Positions 42,777-55,310 of a DNA stretch of 64,000 nucleotides are shown piece by piece. The notes beneath the pieces are model-generated. The model was given only the letters and a program-made list of their open reading frames with translations. It did no database searches and had not been told where the DNA came from. Numbering within the stretch: position 1 is the stretch's first letter; every line of letters starts with the position of its first letter. The stretch is from Pomphorhynchus laevis (lineage: Eukaryota; Acanthocephala; Palaeacanthocephala; Echinorhynchida; Pomphorhynchidae). The stretch lies in contig WNNJ02000641.1 in NCBI GenBank assembly GCA_012934845.2, positions 124,001-188,000 of the forward strand, written 5' to 3'. Both the position numbers and the translations under genes were made by a program.

Positions 42777-45530
42777 TTGAAATCGGGATGGTATGGAAGA
42801 ATTTATAATGAAGTTAGTCAATATAGGAAGATTTCATGTTCGATGCGTAATAAAGAAGCGTCTGAATTCGCGCTTGTAGTTTTTCCATCAGGGGAAAGTA
42901 TTTGTCCGAATGTAGCGTCGTTCGATCTGCTGCGCAAGGTGTGGATGGTGCTATTCATTACTGTCAAGTGCATTCCATGGAGTTTGCGTCATCGAGCAGC
43001 AGATGTTTTCGGGATCTTTGCTCACAGTTTATCCATGACTGGGTTGGCCTTTTTAGCTTCCCGAAATTGTGTTGACAGGCTGAGACAACATGTGAACAAT
43101 CTGGGAATCGCGCTAATTCACACATAACTTGATGCATGGACTTGTTCGAGAAAGGTAACGAGAATGAATGTATTTCGAAATTTTCAAAAAAAACACCAGT
43201 TTGTGTATAGTCCGAATGCTTCTTTCACTAAACTTAACATAACCGAAACGATCGATCTGGCTAGGAGCGGGAATTACGGGAAGGCCACGCGTCGCTTGAC
43301 CTCTAGGCCTATGCAGTTATTTACTTTCTTTACGGGAAAAGCTAATTCAGCTACATCCGCTGTCCAGCGTAGTCCCAGATTCCTTGTCATTGGCTTCGTC
43401 TTCTGGCCTATCAGTTGATTCGGAAACCGTTAGGTCGCGATTTCGTCGTTCTCTTCCTCTACCTCTCCAGGTTGCTTCGGATTGCGAGCAGGACATTTGC
43501 AGGGAATGTTATCAGTAGACCATGGTTCTCTTCTTTACCGGCTTACAACACTGATCAACCATATGATCGCAGGGTTGTTTCCACGTGACCTCGTATATTT
43601 TCTTGCAGGCGCTAACTTTCTAGCCTTGAATAAGCCCGATGGTGGGATTCGTCCTATTGCGGTTGGTGAGACGTTGCGCCGCTTGTGTGCCAAGTGCATA
43701 TGTATTAGACTCCGTCCGCTATTTGCTGAGGCACTTCAACCCAACCAGCTCGGCGTCGCGGTTCCCAACGGAATGGAAGAAATTATACAGCAGGTCCGTC
43801 GGCTACATCACGTTCATCACCAAGACTATGATTGGATTTGGATCAAGGTTGACTTAAAGAATGCATTCAAGTGGTTAAGCCGTGGTCATGTTGTTGATGC
43901 TGTAAAGATGGATTTTCCGGAGCTTTCAAAGTGGGTTCAGTGGTGTTATGACAGATTCTGGCTTACGATTCGGAAATTTAGAACCACTCAAATCGTTTAA
44001 AGCGGGATTAAACAAGGAGACCCATAAGGCTCTTTTCTGATTTGTCCAGCCATTGATCATACCATTGCTCACATATCGACAATTAAAGGAATCGATTTTA
44101 ACAAATGGTATCTTGACGATGGGTGGTGGTCGGAACGACTGGAGCTGTAGCAGAAACTTTATCAAATTTGTCGTCTCACTTTCCAGCAATGTGACTGAGC
44201 ATAAACTGAAGTAAGACTGAGATAATTGCTGAGGCTAGTCAAATTGATTCAATTAGAAATAGATGCCATTCTATCTTTAACCTTAATCATTCAAAGAATT
44301 TCTGTATCATAGGCAGCCCCATTGGTTCTGATGATTACTGCTCAGGATATTTGAATACTAAAATACTCCCATCACTGCTGCTTGATCTGGAGAAACTGGA
44401 AAATATTAACGATCCACAGGGGATATTGGGGGCTGAAATTCGTCAGGCGAAAAGTTAATTCGATTTATTGGGCGAATTATGTCTTGGCGGAATAGAATTC
44501 CATACAGCAGAGCGGTTAGACATTTATTTCAGAGGGTGTCAGTAGCTTTCACGAGAGTAACGCTAAAGCAATTCTAAAGAGCCTTGAAGATCTGAGACAA
44601 CCTCTAACAGAGGAGATTTAACCATGCAGTGACCCAGTACAACTATTAACCGCCGTTGACATCTTAAATCTTTCTTTCGATGAACCGCATATCGACACAA
44701 ATCAATCTTTATCCGCTTCTTACTCGACCTCATTGATCGCGGACAACGACCTGGCCGCATATGTTCTGAAGGAGGTTTTTGAATCCAAATACCAGATTTT
44801 ACGTTGTAGTTTACCATGTCCAGTTCATAGGACAAACATTTACAGGAGGATCCAAATCGGAGTAGCTGTGGAGGTTCACCCGTTACTGTGACGAATGATT
44901 TTGACGACCTGATCATCCCTCTTTCTTTGTCAAACCACGCCGTGCACCTGAAACAGATTCCATCGTGTGGCGATGACCACGACAGCGACGCAGTCAACCA
45001 ATACTCGTTGTGCAAGCGGATTGTATCGTCACGTGATTCGGGTCCGGTCAGTTTTCCCTATATCGATCAGAGCGGATCGATAAGATTAGTTGCTGCTGTC
45101 AATTTAGGAGAAATTCACAATGTGTTCAACACGTTGGCTGGGTATGATCTGTGTGATCCGTGAAGTGTTCGTCGAATTATGCCCGCGACGGTGCGCAATC
45201 ACCCAGGCACCATGAACAACCTGATATATTTTCCTCTAGCAAAATTTCTAATAGTCGCAGGTAAAATGCAAGAAGGGAGTTCACAAGATCTTGACGGGGC
45301 GACTGACCTCAGTAAACTCAACTTCCAATTACTTGACGAAGTTCTGGGAATACAATGCGCTTTGCGACAACTCAAGAATGAACATACAGGGCGTGCATGT
45401 GTCAAAACGATTAGTAGTATGACGACGGAAAGTCCTCTCGATTCAAGCGGGACGTGGGGGAATTCGTCCAATAGTGGATCTCTGGTAATGAACGACCAAT
45501 CCAATGACACTATACCGGACCTTTGATATG
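42777..45530 (+). mobile_element. Fossil retroelement with RPIAVGE-type reverse transcriptase
   Basis: Several plus-strand frames together carry a decayed retroelement. An N-terminal helical domain is at 42777-43418. RT follows at 43482-44000 (GGIRPIAVGETLRRLCAKC, LGVAVPNGMEE, KVDLKNAFKWL), then GIKQGDP near 44005 and WYLDDGWW near 44110. The post-RT word IIGSPIGSDDYC lies near 44310, and a zinc-finger-like SCGDDHDSDAVNQYSLCKR near 44960. It is a relative, but not the same family, of the element at 22801. At least five stops or shifts; the C-terminal nuclease is not readable. No LTRs. Confidence 0.75.
43482..44000 (+). pseudogene. Reverse transcriptase core of the fossil element
   Basis: 172 codons covering the fingers and motif A: KPDGGIRPIAVGETLRRL, AVPNGMEEIIQQVRRLHHVH, WIKVDLKNAFKWLSRGHVVD. 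The frame ends at a TAA just before motif B (IKQGDP), which continues in frame after it, together with one more stop in QGDP*G. Motif C reads WYLDDG. Confidence 0.8.
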
Positions 45531-46757
45531 TTTGCTCTATGGATGTGACGAAACATACACTTGTCGAGAAATCCTAAAGAAGTATTTATGGACGAAAACC
45601 CTGGTCAATCCTACACATTAACGCAAAGTGGCACCATCTCACATAAAGTGGCTACTGCTAGCGGAAATGCTTCCTTCCCCCACTGCCTTGAGTGATAATC
45701 TTCAGATCTCCCCTGTAATACTTTTGATACCTTCGGAAGATACGACAGATGCTACAGTAGCATACTTACTTAATGTAACATTTGCCGGTCGCCGAACAGA
45801 CCGTTTGCGACTACGACGAAGAGGGATTGTCATCGGATTAGCCGTGCAAGCAGATAAAGACAACTTATCAAACTTGAAATTAACAATTTTATAATATGTT
45901 TAGTTAATTGATGATATTTTTTATTTTTTATTATTTTCAGATAATATACTATTGTTCAATGATTCAGCCAGAAAAGAAGTGTGCAGTTGAGTTCGATAGC
46001 TTTTAAATTAATGACAGGATAAGTGTCTAGGCAAAACGTTATCTTCATATTAAGGATTGTTTGATAGTGCAAATGAAGAGCTTTTTTGACTACTGACTGC
46101 GAGAAACATCAGTTTGTAGAAAACATGCGATGTTTGAATTTCTTTCATACGATTGTGCACAAAATGTGCGACGAATGTGAAATAGTACAATGTAAATAAA
46201 AACACCTTTTGTTAAAAATTAATTGTTTAATAATTAATTAAAAGTATTTGAAAAGAATAATGTAATAAAAGAAATTGTGTGATACAAACAATTATTAATT
46301 TATATTATTTTATGAATAAAGTATTAAAACACAACAATGTGGACCTTAATTACACAACAATTGATTGATATGTTGATCGATAATGTATATAATGTGGATT
46401 AATAATTGATCATTGATTGTGAAATTAAGCAAAAGCACAAAATTGGTAATATGAAATCTGTCATTATTATAAAACATTGACTTAATTTCAAGCAAAAACG
46501 TTTTTAATAATAACGGATTATCATCGTTTTAACAAGTAGCACGAACATTTACAACTTACTATTTTTAATTTAAATAATTTATAAAAATATTACATAAAAA
46601 TCAATAAAATAAGTTGCCATAATTATAAAATTACGAATTTACTTTTGAATAGAGGACATCTTGTAAAAAACAAAATGATAATAAAAACAGCTTAAAATGA
46701 TGCTTGCAAAGTTTAATTATAGAATTAAATGATGCTCGCAATTTTAATTATAGAATT
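45531..46757. other. Spacer; one unrecognised 88-codon frame
   Basis: 45628-45894 (plus) is open for 88 codons with no family signature and may belong to the fossil element upstream. 46330-46520 and 46870-47040 are imperfect direct repeats (AATGTATA.AATGTGGAT, ACACAAAATTGGTAAT). One lies 3' of the surface-protein gene and one in its intron. Confidence 0.4.
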
Positions 46758-46855
46758 TTAAAAAGAATATACCGCCAAAACAATTCCAACTATTATGATG
46801 ATCGTAAGAAAAACACTTCCACCAGCAATGCCATATATTGCACCACTACTAAGAC
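46758..46855 (-). CDS. Terminal exon of the Gly/Asn-repeat surface protein: hydrophobic C-terminus
   Basis: 98 nt (2 + 31 codons + stop), preceded by the acceptor TATGTTGCTTTAG. It encodes LSSGAIYGIAGG followed by VFLTIIIIVGIVLAVYSF and stop. A hydrophobic segment that ends at the C-terminus after small residues is the pattern of a GPI-anchor signal; a tail-less transmembrane helix is the alternative. It joins the repeat exon in phase 1 (G + GT gives Gly) over a 388-bp intron. ATTAAA signals follow the stop within ~20 bases. Too short to stand out as an ORF by itself; splice phase and hydrophobicity support it. Confidence 0.6.
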
Positions 46856-47243
46856 CTAAAGCAACATAATGGATTTATATCAATAATGTTGTATTTATTA
46901 TGTGGATCAATAATGTATAAAATGTGGATCGATAATCCAGCATTGATTGTAAAATTAACCAAAAACACAAAATTGGTAATCAAAAATCACTAATTATTAT
47001 AAAATATAGACTTAAAAGCAGAAGATCATCGTCCCAACAATACAAGTAGAATGTACATTTAAATACTTTCTAAAGATTAATTAAACGTTCCTAATATAAA
47101 GTTGTAGGTGAGAGATTAAAAATTTATTTGCATCAACTAATGTGCAGAATAGCAGAATAAATGCAGTATCAATTTAAATATTACTCTATAACTTATTCAA
47201 CGGTCGAATTAATTTTGAGAATTAAATTACAAGAAAATATTAC

Positions 47244-47561
47244 CTGTGCCGTTGCCGCCAGTGCCGTTGTCGCCATTGCCGTTTCCGCCAGTGCCGTTGC
47301 CGCCATTGCCGTTGCCGGCATTGCCGTTGCCGTCAGTGCCGTTGCCGTCAGTGCCGTTGCCGCCAGTGCCGTTGCCGCCAGTGCCGTTGCCGGCATTGCC
47401 GTTGCCGGCATTGCCGTTGCCGGCATTGCCGTTGCCGGCATTGCCGTTGCCGGCATTGCCGTTGCCGGCATTGCCGTTGCCGGCATTGCCGTTGGGGTTT
47501 AAGGAGATATTTCCACTTACATTCATGTTTGAATTATTTTGTGCACTGCTTCTTTTCAGGC
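47244..47561 (-). CDS. Repeat exon of a Gly/Asn-rich surface protein
   Basis: 318 nt (2 + 105 codons + 1) between the acceptor TTCTTTATTTGTAG and the donor ACAG|GTAATA. After LKRSSAQNNSNMNVSGNISL comes a run of about fifteen 5-residue units, mostly NGNAG, with variants NGTGG, NGTDG and NGNGD. Sequons NNS, NVS, NIS and repeated NGT would make the chain heavily N-glycosylated. Both introns are phase 1, common in extracellular proteins. With the terminal exon this gives a repeat stalk anchored at the membrane. The 5' exons with a signal peptide were not found; they may lie beyond LINE copy D. GC content is far above the surroundings. No homologue recognised. Confidence 0.6.
47250..47495. repeat. 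15-bp minisatellite (GCCGGCATTGCCGTT)
   Basis: About 16 units. The copies nearest 47400-47490 are identical; the copies nearest 47250 vary by single bases. The period of 15 keeps the reading frame of the repeat exon. Confidence 0.97.
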
Positions 47562-48139
47562 CTACAAATAAAGAAATTTAGTTTGCATTTAAAATATGTA
47601 GGATTGAGAAAACAAGTTTTTTTTATAAATATGCAATTTATAAATATTGCCTTTCTGAACAATGAACTAATAACTGTTTATGCTTAGTTTTTTGTTCTAT
47701 GTACTGTGCTTAGTCCAATTGAGTAACAACTGGAATTCACACTTCCCTCAGTCCAATTGTGTAACAAAAATATCCTTACTTTCGTGAAGTGAGGATAGGA
47801 CCTCACTTGACTTTCTTAAAGTGAAGTGGAGTCCACACTTTTATTAGTGGGAACTTCACTATCTCCCCCACTTTCCTTAGTCCAATTGAGTAACAAAAAG
47901 GAATTCCTCTGAGAACTTGACAAAAAATTAAAGCTAGCCGAGCAAAACGTAAATAAAAACAGATTCTGATGGCAACATCAAGGGATATTATAATGCTTTA
48001 CCAGCTAGCTTCAACGATTGCACAACTGGGTGATGATCGGCATAAGATTGGTCCTGCCAGAGGGAAGGCTAACCTCACTGCTGATGATAGCACATAGTTG
48101 GCCTGTCACCCACTGGTAAGGCAAATCTCAGGTTAGTAG
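47562..48139. other. Spacer / upstream intron with short repeats
   Basis: A word AGTCCAATTG.GTAACAA occurs three times (about 47713, 47751, 47880). Between the copies lie alternating CACTT and AAGTG words that can pair with each other. No coding exon recognised. Confidence 0.5.
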
Positions 48140-50600
48140 TTTGGACCCATTTTCACTAAGCATTCTTCTGTGGAATTCGGGAGGGGCAAATGCCCTTTGT
48201 ATTCTATATGGTCGAGATGCAGATCTAATAGTCCTTCAGGAAACTAGATGTATCCGGCTGCCTGAGGCATTACCCGATGTTTACCAAAGCACATAACTGC
48301 CCACTTAACTCAGTATATAACACCACCTCTCTCATCTTAATCTTAAGGTTTTTATCTTTAATTAAGAGCCATTTAAGATCTTCCTTCTTAATGAACAATT
48401 CTTGTCTAGCCCTGTTTTGTTTAGCGATAACACTCTGGAAGAACGGTAAAAGCATTAACATATCCAATATCTATATTTGACCTAGAGAGATTCAAAGAAC
48501 CGTTACCTCCTTGATAAAATATTAGGTAGATATCATGTTACTTATTGATTTTAATGAAAGAACTGGCCATTGGATTAAAGAAGCACTCCACAGAGCCTGG
48601 AACGAATTTCTTATACATAAATTACCGTCCCCGTCCTTTCATTGTACGAAACTAATTCTCACCTCGACATTTTAACGATACATGAGAAGTGATAGTTTAA
48701 GCCATTCTGTTTTAAGTCGCGCCAACAACTGTCCACCTCGCATGACCTACTCCGTTGGCTGCTGGAAAATGATACTCTGTTACAGAGGAGGTTTCACTCT
48801 TATCCAATTAGTGTCAACACCTTCCAGGCAGCTATCGGACTCTTGTCAATTGTAGAAAATGCGAATTTTACTCGATTAAATTCCTTCCTCACTTTGCAAG
48901 TTACCGAGATCCTCTTGATTACATTTTAAGGTCGCATTATCGATCCCACTCTGACAAAACTCAAGGTTCTAGCCAAATTAAAATATCCTTCCCCATTTTT
49001 TCTGTTTCTTTCAGACAGGTTCTATCGAAAGAATATTTGACTTCTATGTAAAGACTACAGCTGGGCAAGGTATATGGCGAGCATTCCTCGCTTTGCCCCT
49101 TCCCAGTATTCCTTTTGGAATATATTCAATAAGAAGTTTGCTGGCTGGATGGAGAGAGCATCGGGATGGATTAGTATCATAGTTCTTGATAAAATTTGAA
49201 AGTAGTTACTATCCCTTTAAAATTATGGAACCACTATCTCCTTCAAACAATATATTCTTAGGTATACTTCAAGAGCAGGTATTTATCTATTACTGATATG
49301 CAGAATTTCTGGGGGATACTTCCTGCAACTTCCAGAACACATGCCCAACTCTTTACTCGTGTCCTTTAGTTTTTAACAGACAGTCAGAGTAAGGAGGTCG
49401 ATATCACAATGCTTTTAATTTCCCTGTACCATATTGCAGGCATTAAAATCATCAGTAGAATATCCTTATCGAATAATATGTCATTTACATGTCGTAAAGA
49501 TCAGCGGACTATTTCTATTCAAAACTTACTTATCTCAATCTACGAAAAAGCGATTGCGGGTAAAAGTCGGGATCATTTATGTAGGCGAAATTTTATCTCA
49601 CTAGCTTTTTATGGGTTTGTAACAAGTAACTTGGGGCATTCAGCAATATATGAAGTTCATCGGTTTTGCCTGGATAACAGTCATCAGCTTTCTGTAGATG
49701 TTTTTCTTAACTTTTTCTCTGAATTTGACAGCATCTCCATTCAGTTTCTTATCTCTTCTATAATGTCCCACTGATTACCTACGAGGATTGTTTGCAGGGT
49801 GGAGATATTACTTTATACCAAGCGATTCTTCGATGAAGATGATATTAATGAACATCAGTTCTACCCTATTTCAAGTACGTCTCAGCGTTCCTAACTTTCT
49901 CCTATCTTATTTCTTTCTTCCTCAATTGTTCTGTTTAATCATTTTAGACGTGAGTAACACCTAGTGGTATACGCTGATGATACAGCTGTACTATTCTCTG
50001 AACGCAGGCGCAAATAGGTAGTCTCTGGCATCAACCGTTTCTTTATAAGATTAAAAGTTCAGTTACTCCAATCCAATCTTATTCTCAATTCCTCCGAATC
50101 GCATGTAATTGTTTTTCATGGTACATTCAATTAAGAAAAAGTTAAAGAGACTAGCAATTTCATCTCTCTCGTCCATTATGAATAATTAGCCCTTCCTAGT
50201 ATTTACACATCGAACAAGATACCTGGGGTTTACCATTACGATTAAATGGACTGCCGGATTCAACTTGAATAAACCAATAAATTCCTAAAGAGAACTAAGT
50301 GGGCCATTAGATGAGCCTAACGTATGTGTTTAATAATGCATGCTCAGGTAGACATTTGGTGCACCTATGCAATCCCGGGTTTAGTTTTATTTTAAAGAAG
50401 TCGTCCCAGAGCAAAGACTAAAATTTCTTATTTTTCTCATGTCGTAGGATACCGAATATCGTGTGCTCCGATTGGGATCTTATGTATATGAAAGACACTG
50501 AATGGTTGAGTTGGAAATTGTCAGTTTGGTGTCAACTGGTAGGGGGAAGGATCGCACTTCTTTAATATACGAAGCTATTAGGGAATAGTTCTAAGACCAT
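48140..50600 (+). mobile_element. LINE copy D, plus strand, oldest copy of the family
   Basis: It covers ORF2 from the endonuclease start (WNSGGANAL near 48175) through ITLWKNGKSINISNIYI, FNERTGHW, and the RT start at 49409-49774 (SIYEKAIAG, FLNFFSEFDSISI). The motif C words VVYADDTAVLFS lie near 49965, and the C-terminal region continues to about 50560. It lacks ORF1 and has very many stops. It may lie in the upstream intron of the surface-protein gene, in antisense orientation. Confidence 0.82.
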
Positions 50601-53100
50601 AAACTCGTATTTTATTATTCCTCCTGTTTCTAGACTGTATTCATATTCGGTACATACTTGTTTTTTAGTAAAAAAACCTCTATCTATCTACATATATGCT
50701 AGCTCACTTTATTTTTCTTATTCCTATATATATTTGTTTCTTAATTATAGTTATATCAAAAATAAATTATTTTATAATTATTCTCGACGTAATTGTTGCG
50801 TTGTGGTAATTACAAATTATGCAGATTACCACAAAACTAAAGTATTAGTAAGATTTGAGTGTGTCATAGAGGATACACACTATTCTCAAAAAACTTAGGC
50901 CTGTAGAAAATTAGTTAATTGTAATAAAATGTAAATTTATGTATTAAATTATATTCAGGTAAATGGTGAACTTATTTAATGTATAAAAAGATATAATATA
51001 TTAAAATATTATCACATACAATAATATACTTTTATATAACAATATAATAGTATTATAAATTATTTAATATGTTATATTAGGTTATTTATGTTATGATATA
51101 ATAAAATTATATTATTTTATTTATATTATATTATAATATAATATAATATCTGGCACTGATGAATCATTGTGATGATGAAACGGTACTTGATACTGCTATC
51201 GTCGTTCTTCCGCGTCATGCTTCAATGATAACAACGTATTTCACGCGTTATGGTATAACTCTCCTTTGAGAAATTTATGATTAAAGTTAGCCGATATAAA
51301 AAAGACCTGTGCTGACATTTGCAAGTGATTTTGCTAATGATCCTATTAGGTGAAGCAGTAGTGCTGATATAGCACTCAATGTGAAGTTACCAGAAATCTT
51401 TCTGGTACTTCATACATATGACTCGTGTGCCAGACGGCACACGAGTCATTTAAACAAACGATACCATTTGATAGTAGCAGACACAAAATAATAGCAGGAG
51501 ACAGCATTAACATCTTCATTTGAATTTTTAATAAATGCTTGTAAAATTTCTTGTAAAAATGTAATTTTTATACTTTTATACTCGTATTGTTATGAAAAAC
51601 AAGGCAATAACATTTTCAATTTTAGTAAAAATTAGGTCACTATGATTTGTTTGATTTTTCATTTTACTACATTAGACAAATGCATCACTAGCAACTGGCA
51701 ATGTATATAGGTGTTATTGAATATTAAAGGATGTGAATTGTATTTCCGATAAAAAAAACATGCATTAATAGGCTTGTATCTACAACTTTTACCAACATGA
51801 CATTTTATAAAAAAAATGTAAAAAATATCTAATAAACTGATTCACAACAACACGAACGAAATATGCATTCGACGACTAGAGATTTTTAAATCAATCATGT
51901 ATAAAGTCGCAGAAACTAAAAAATAACTCAAATAATATCCATTAAATTGTATTCGGGATAAATTTTGAATAATCATAGATAGACTATGTTATTGAAAAGC
52001 CTTGTAAACAATATTTCGTTAATGTTTTTACTCTTAAACTTTTAAATCAAATATTACGTGAAAGTTCTTCTTTAACAATTATTTAATTTTAAAGGTCGTA
52101 AAGCGTTTATGAATACGATAACCAAAATCTAAATTATAATCAGAGTAATATTTTTAAGTTAGGCATTTTTTATTATACATTGCTGAATTATATAAATATC
52201 TTCAACGATTTAAAGTGAAATTAGCATATCAGAAACTGTATTTTAAGATAGATTGTAATTTATTGATAATTTAATTAGAGTGTTATTATATTAAATCTTA
52301 AATTTATCAAAATTTAAATAATAAATGGTCAACAACGTTATAGCGCGATTTGAATAAGTTATAAATTGTTATAGCGCAAATAGAATAATAAAATTACAAA
52401 TTATTTTAGTGTATATTAAAGCCAACTCAGTTAAATATCAAGTTCAACATATATTTCGACCTTATTACAATTTAACAAATTTATAGGATAGCCAAATATA
52501 CAGAGTGAGGTTCATCAATCTGCTAATAAAAACAGTTAAGGTATTACCAAAACCGTTATAGTATTTTAGTAAGCATTTGAAGTCATTTACATAAAATTTT
52601 TATAACTGGATATTATTGATTGTCTTATTGACATTTAAAAAATGTCAATACGAAATTAAAAAAATTGTTATTTTTTTCGTAAAATGGACGGAACTTTTAT
52701 GCAATAATTTAAAGTTTATTTGCTAGGTATGATCGATTAGCAAATTAATAGAATAAAATTAATAGATAAAATATCCAAAATATTTATCTGCTTCACAAAA
52801 GAACGACATTACGTAAAAATTATATTTCGTTAAAAAGATAAAAATTATTTTGATAATAATTCTTTTGTTTCATTTATTGGGCTATTTTATTTCGGTAGCT
52901 AGCACCACAATGGCCAGTTTTTATATGTTATTTAGAACACTACATGTAGTGATGATAATGTATCATATTGAATATGTTTAAAGTATATTTTTATTGATTC
53001 AAATTTGATAAATGTATTTTATTATCTTACCTTTCATACCTGGAAATTTCATTTCAAAGTAAAATTTCAATTTTCTGACGACCAACAATGTCTATAGTCT
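50601..53100. other. AT-rich spacer
   Basis: No gene recognised. 51140-51460 is noticeably less AT-rich and contains two adjacent hairpins (51389-51449). The rest is AT-rich with TTATATAATA runs at 51000-51150. Confidence 0.45.
51389..51449. repeat. Two adjacent hairpins
   Basis: ACCAGAAA/TTTCTGGT (51389-51406, 2-base loop) is followed by ATGACTCGTGTGCC/GGCACACGAGTCAT (51418-51449, 4-base loop), both perfect. They could be part of a structured RNA or a small foldback element. Confidence 0.75.
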
Positions 53101-53104
53101 ATAC

Positions 53105-54860
53105 ACATCCTTGTAGATAAGGAAGTATGCTTAATTGAAAATCTTTATAATTTGAAAGAATTTGAGAACATTGTATTTTTAATAACATATCGTAAAAAAC
53201 TCGCAAGAAATATCCTTAATCCGGTAAATATTAATCTCCTTAATCCGGTAAATATGCCTTCTCTTATAAAAGTAGAGCCTTTAGAACCAACGGAAGAGCT
53301 AATGTCTTTGAAAGAGGTCATTGCTGTTATTAAAAAGCTTCGTAATGGAAAGTGTTCTGAAGTAAATAAGATTCGAGCTGAAGTTTTAAAAGTACTCAAA
53401 GTTGTATACATGAAGTGGCTAACACGGATCTTCAACGTTGCATTGAAGTTAAATGAGGTTCCTAGTGAGTGATGAACTGGAAAGGTGGTACCAATCGTTA
53501 AGAAAAGTGACCAAATAGTGTGTTTTAATTATTGGCAACCACTCTTCTATGCCAAACTGTTAGGTAATTTACTAGGATTCTTAAGTTAAAGATACGGCCT
53601 ATAGTTGAGAAACAGTGGCAGGAGGAACAATGCGGATTGACGTGGAACTACGGATAAGCTCTTTACTCTCTCAATATCCTAGAACAGTCTTAGATGTTTG
53701 CTCAACCTGTCTACATGTGCTTTATAGATTAGGAGAAGGCGTTCAACCGAGGTCCACGAGAGAAATTGTGGGAAGTACTAAATAAGTATTGAGTACCACA
53801 CTATCTTGTGATAGCTGTGGCTTCTATGTATGAACAAAGTATGAGTTGTGTTCGTATTCTAGATAAGAAGTCTAAATCATTTTCAGTAGGCGTTGGTCTT
53901 CGTCAGGGTTCTTTTGTCTCAACTTTTGTTCATTGTATACATAGGTACAATTTAGAACAAGCTGCTTTGTAGGATGTCGGTCTTCAGATCGGTTCCATCA
54001 GGGTACCATCTCTGCTTTTTGCAGATGATGTTGTATTGCTGGCGTTTTGTTCTGAGGCCTTACAGTGCCTAGTAGAACGATTAAAGATGGAATGCCAAGC
54101 AGCAGGAATGTTGATTATTACCCGCAAGAATTTCTCCATTTGCTCGTTTCGGATTCAGGTGTCAATGTCAACCCAAATTGGGATAAAGGTTCTTACTGAT
54201 GTAGAGAACTTCAAGTATCTTGGGGTATTGTTCTCGAGGGACGGCGGGAACATCAAGGAGATTGAGAAGCGGATTTGTGTAGCAAACGCAGCAATGCATT
54301 CTGTGTAAAGATCTGTTGTGGTGAAGCGGGGGTTGAGTCTTCGGTGGAAGCTTTCAATATACCACACAATCTTCGTTCCTATCTTAAACTATGGTAATGA
54401 GCTTTGGATTATCACCGGAAGGATAATATCTCGGATACAGGCGACCGAAATGAGGTTTCTTTGCGGTATGTTCGGTCTTAGTCTTAGAGATATGTTTAGG
54501 AATTCGGCCTAGGTCATTGGGTATGTACTCGAAGTAAAGTTGCTGCTTATCAGCATCAAATAAAGTCAGCTGAGGTGGCTAGGACACGTCCTGAGGATGT
54601 CTAGGGATCGCCTTCCTCGGAGGGGTTCCAGGCGGGACTATCCGAAAAGTGACCTCGAGGTAGACGTTAATATCGGTGGATAGATCAAATCTCGAAACTG
54701 ACCGAAGAACGTCATGCGCCATATGAAAGAGAACTCTGTTTTTTGCCCAGCATCGTGATGTCTGGGTATATTAGTTCGTACTCTGCCTTTACGACCCGAC
54801 ACCGAACCAGTGGTTGACAATAAAAATCTTGTGGTACTTTTATTATTTTTTCTTTCCAAG
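53105..54860 (+). mobile_element. LINE copy of family H, RT and C-terminal part
   Basis: Frames 53152-53472 (EVIAVIKKLRNGKCSEVNKI, LTRIFNVALKLNEVPSE), 54036-54308 (VENFKYLGVLFSRDGG) and 54318-54512 (LSIYHTIFVPILNYGNELWI, FLCGMFGLSLRDMF) lie on the plus strand. RT words SLLFADDVVLLAF are near 54010, and LGHVLRMSRDRLP, in another frame, is near 54590. This is the common endonuclease-RT LINE type with that C-terminal signature. No endonuclease domain is present, so it is 5'-truncated. Several stops. Confidence 0.85.
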
Positions 54861-54954
54861 AAATTGTTGTTGTGCTAGTAATAAAGTTTATAAATATATT
54901 TATATCAATATCAATTTAAAATGTTTATTTTGCATTTAAATATATAAATGCAGA

Positions 54955-55310
54955 AAATCATCCTTATGAATAAAGAAGTATGTTTGTTTCAAAATATTTC
55001 AAATCTGGAAGAATCTGAGAAAGTGGTATTTTTAATAATAGGTAGTAAAACAACTCTAAATATTTTTATATATCAATGTACAAATTTTATTTTACAATTA
55101 AATATATAAATGCAGAAATATTAAATTAGAAAATTTATTTTAAAATAAATTTTAAATATTTCTAAATTGCTTAAAAAAATTATACGAATGACATTTTTCT
55201 TATGAATAAGGAAGTATGTTTGTTTTTAAATCTTTAAAATCTGGAAGAATTTGAGAAAGTGGTATTTTTAATAATTTGTAGTAAAAGATTTTTACATATT
55301 TGAAAAGGAA
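54955..55310 (+). repeat. Two further copies of the LINE leader block
   Basis: ATGAATAA.GAAGTATGTTTGTTT and about 90 following bases occur near 54967 and 55201 and resemble 53115-53210, just before the LINE frame. They flank the LINE like duplicated leaders or target repeats. Confidence 0.6.

Noticed and set aside
47161-47502. Plus-strand Val/Ala/Ile-rich frame over the minisatellite
   Set aside because: All frames of a 15-bp GC-rich repeat stay open; only the minus-strand Gly/Asn frame has splice sites and joins the hydrophobic exon.
51150-51230. C/D box snoRNA (TGATGA words near 51170)
   Set aside because: No convincing D box or terminal stem; TGATGA is common by chance in this sequence.
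53030-53060. First exon of the Gly/Asn-repeat protein on the minus strand (short frame ending in phase 1 at a GTAAGA donor)
   Set aside because: The phase fits but there is no signal peptide and the exon would be only a few codons; not enough to include.
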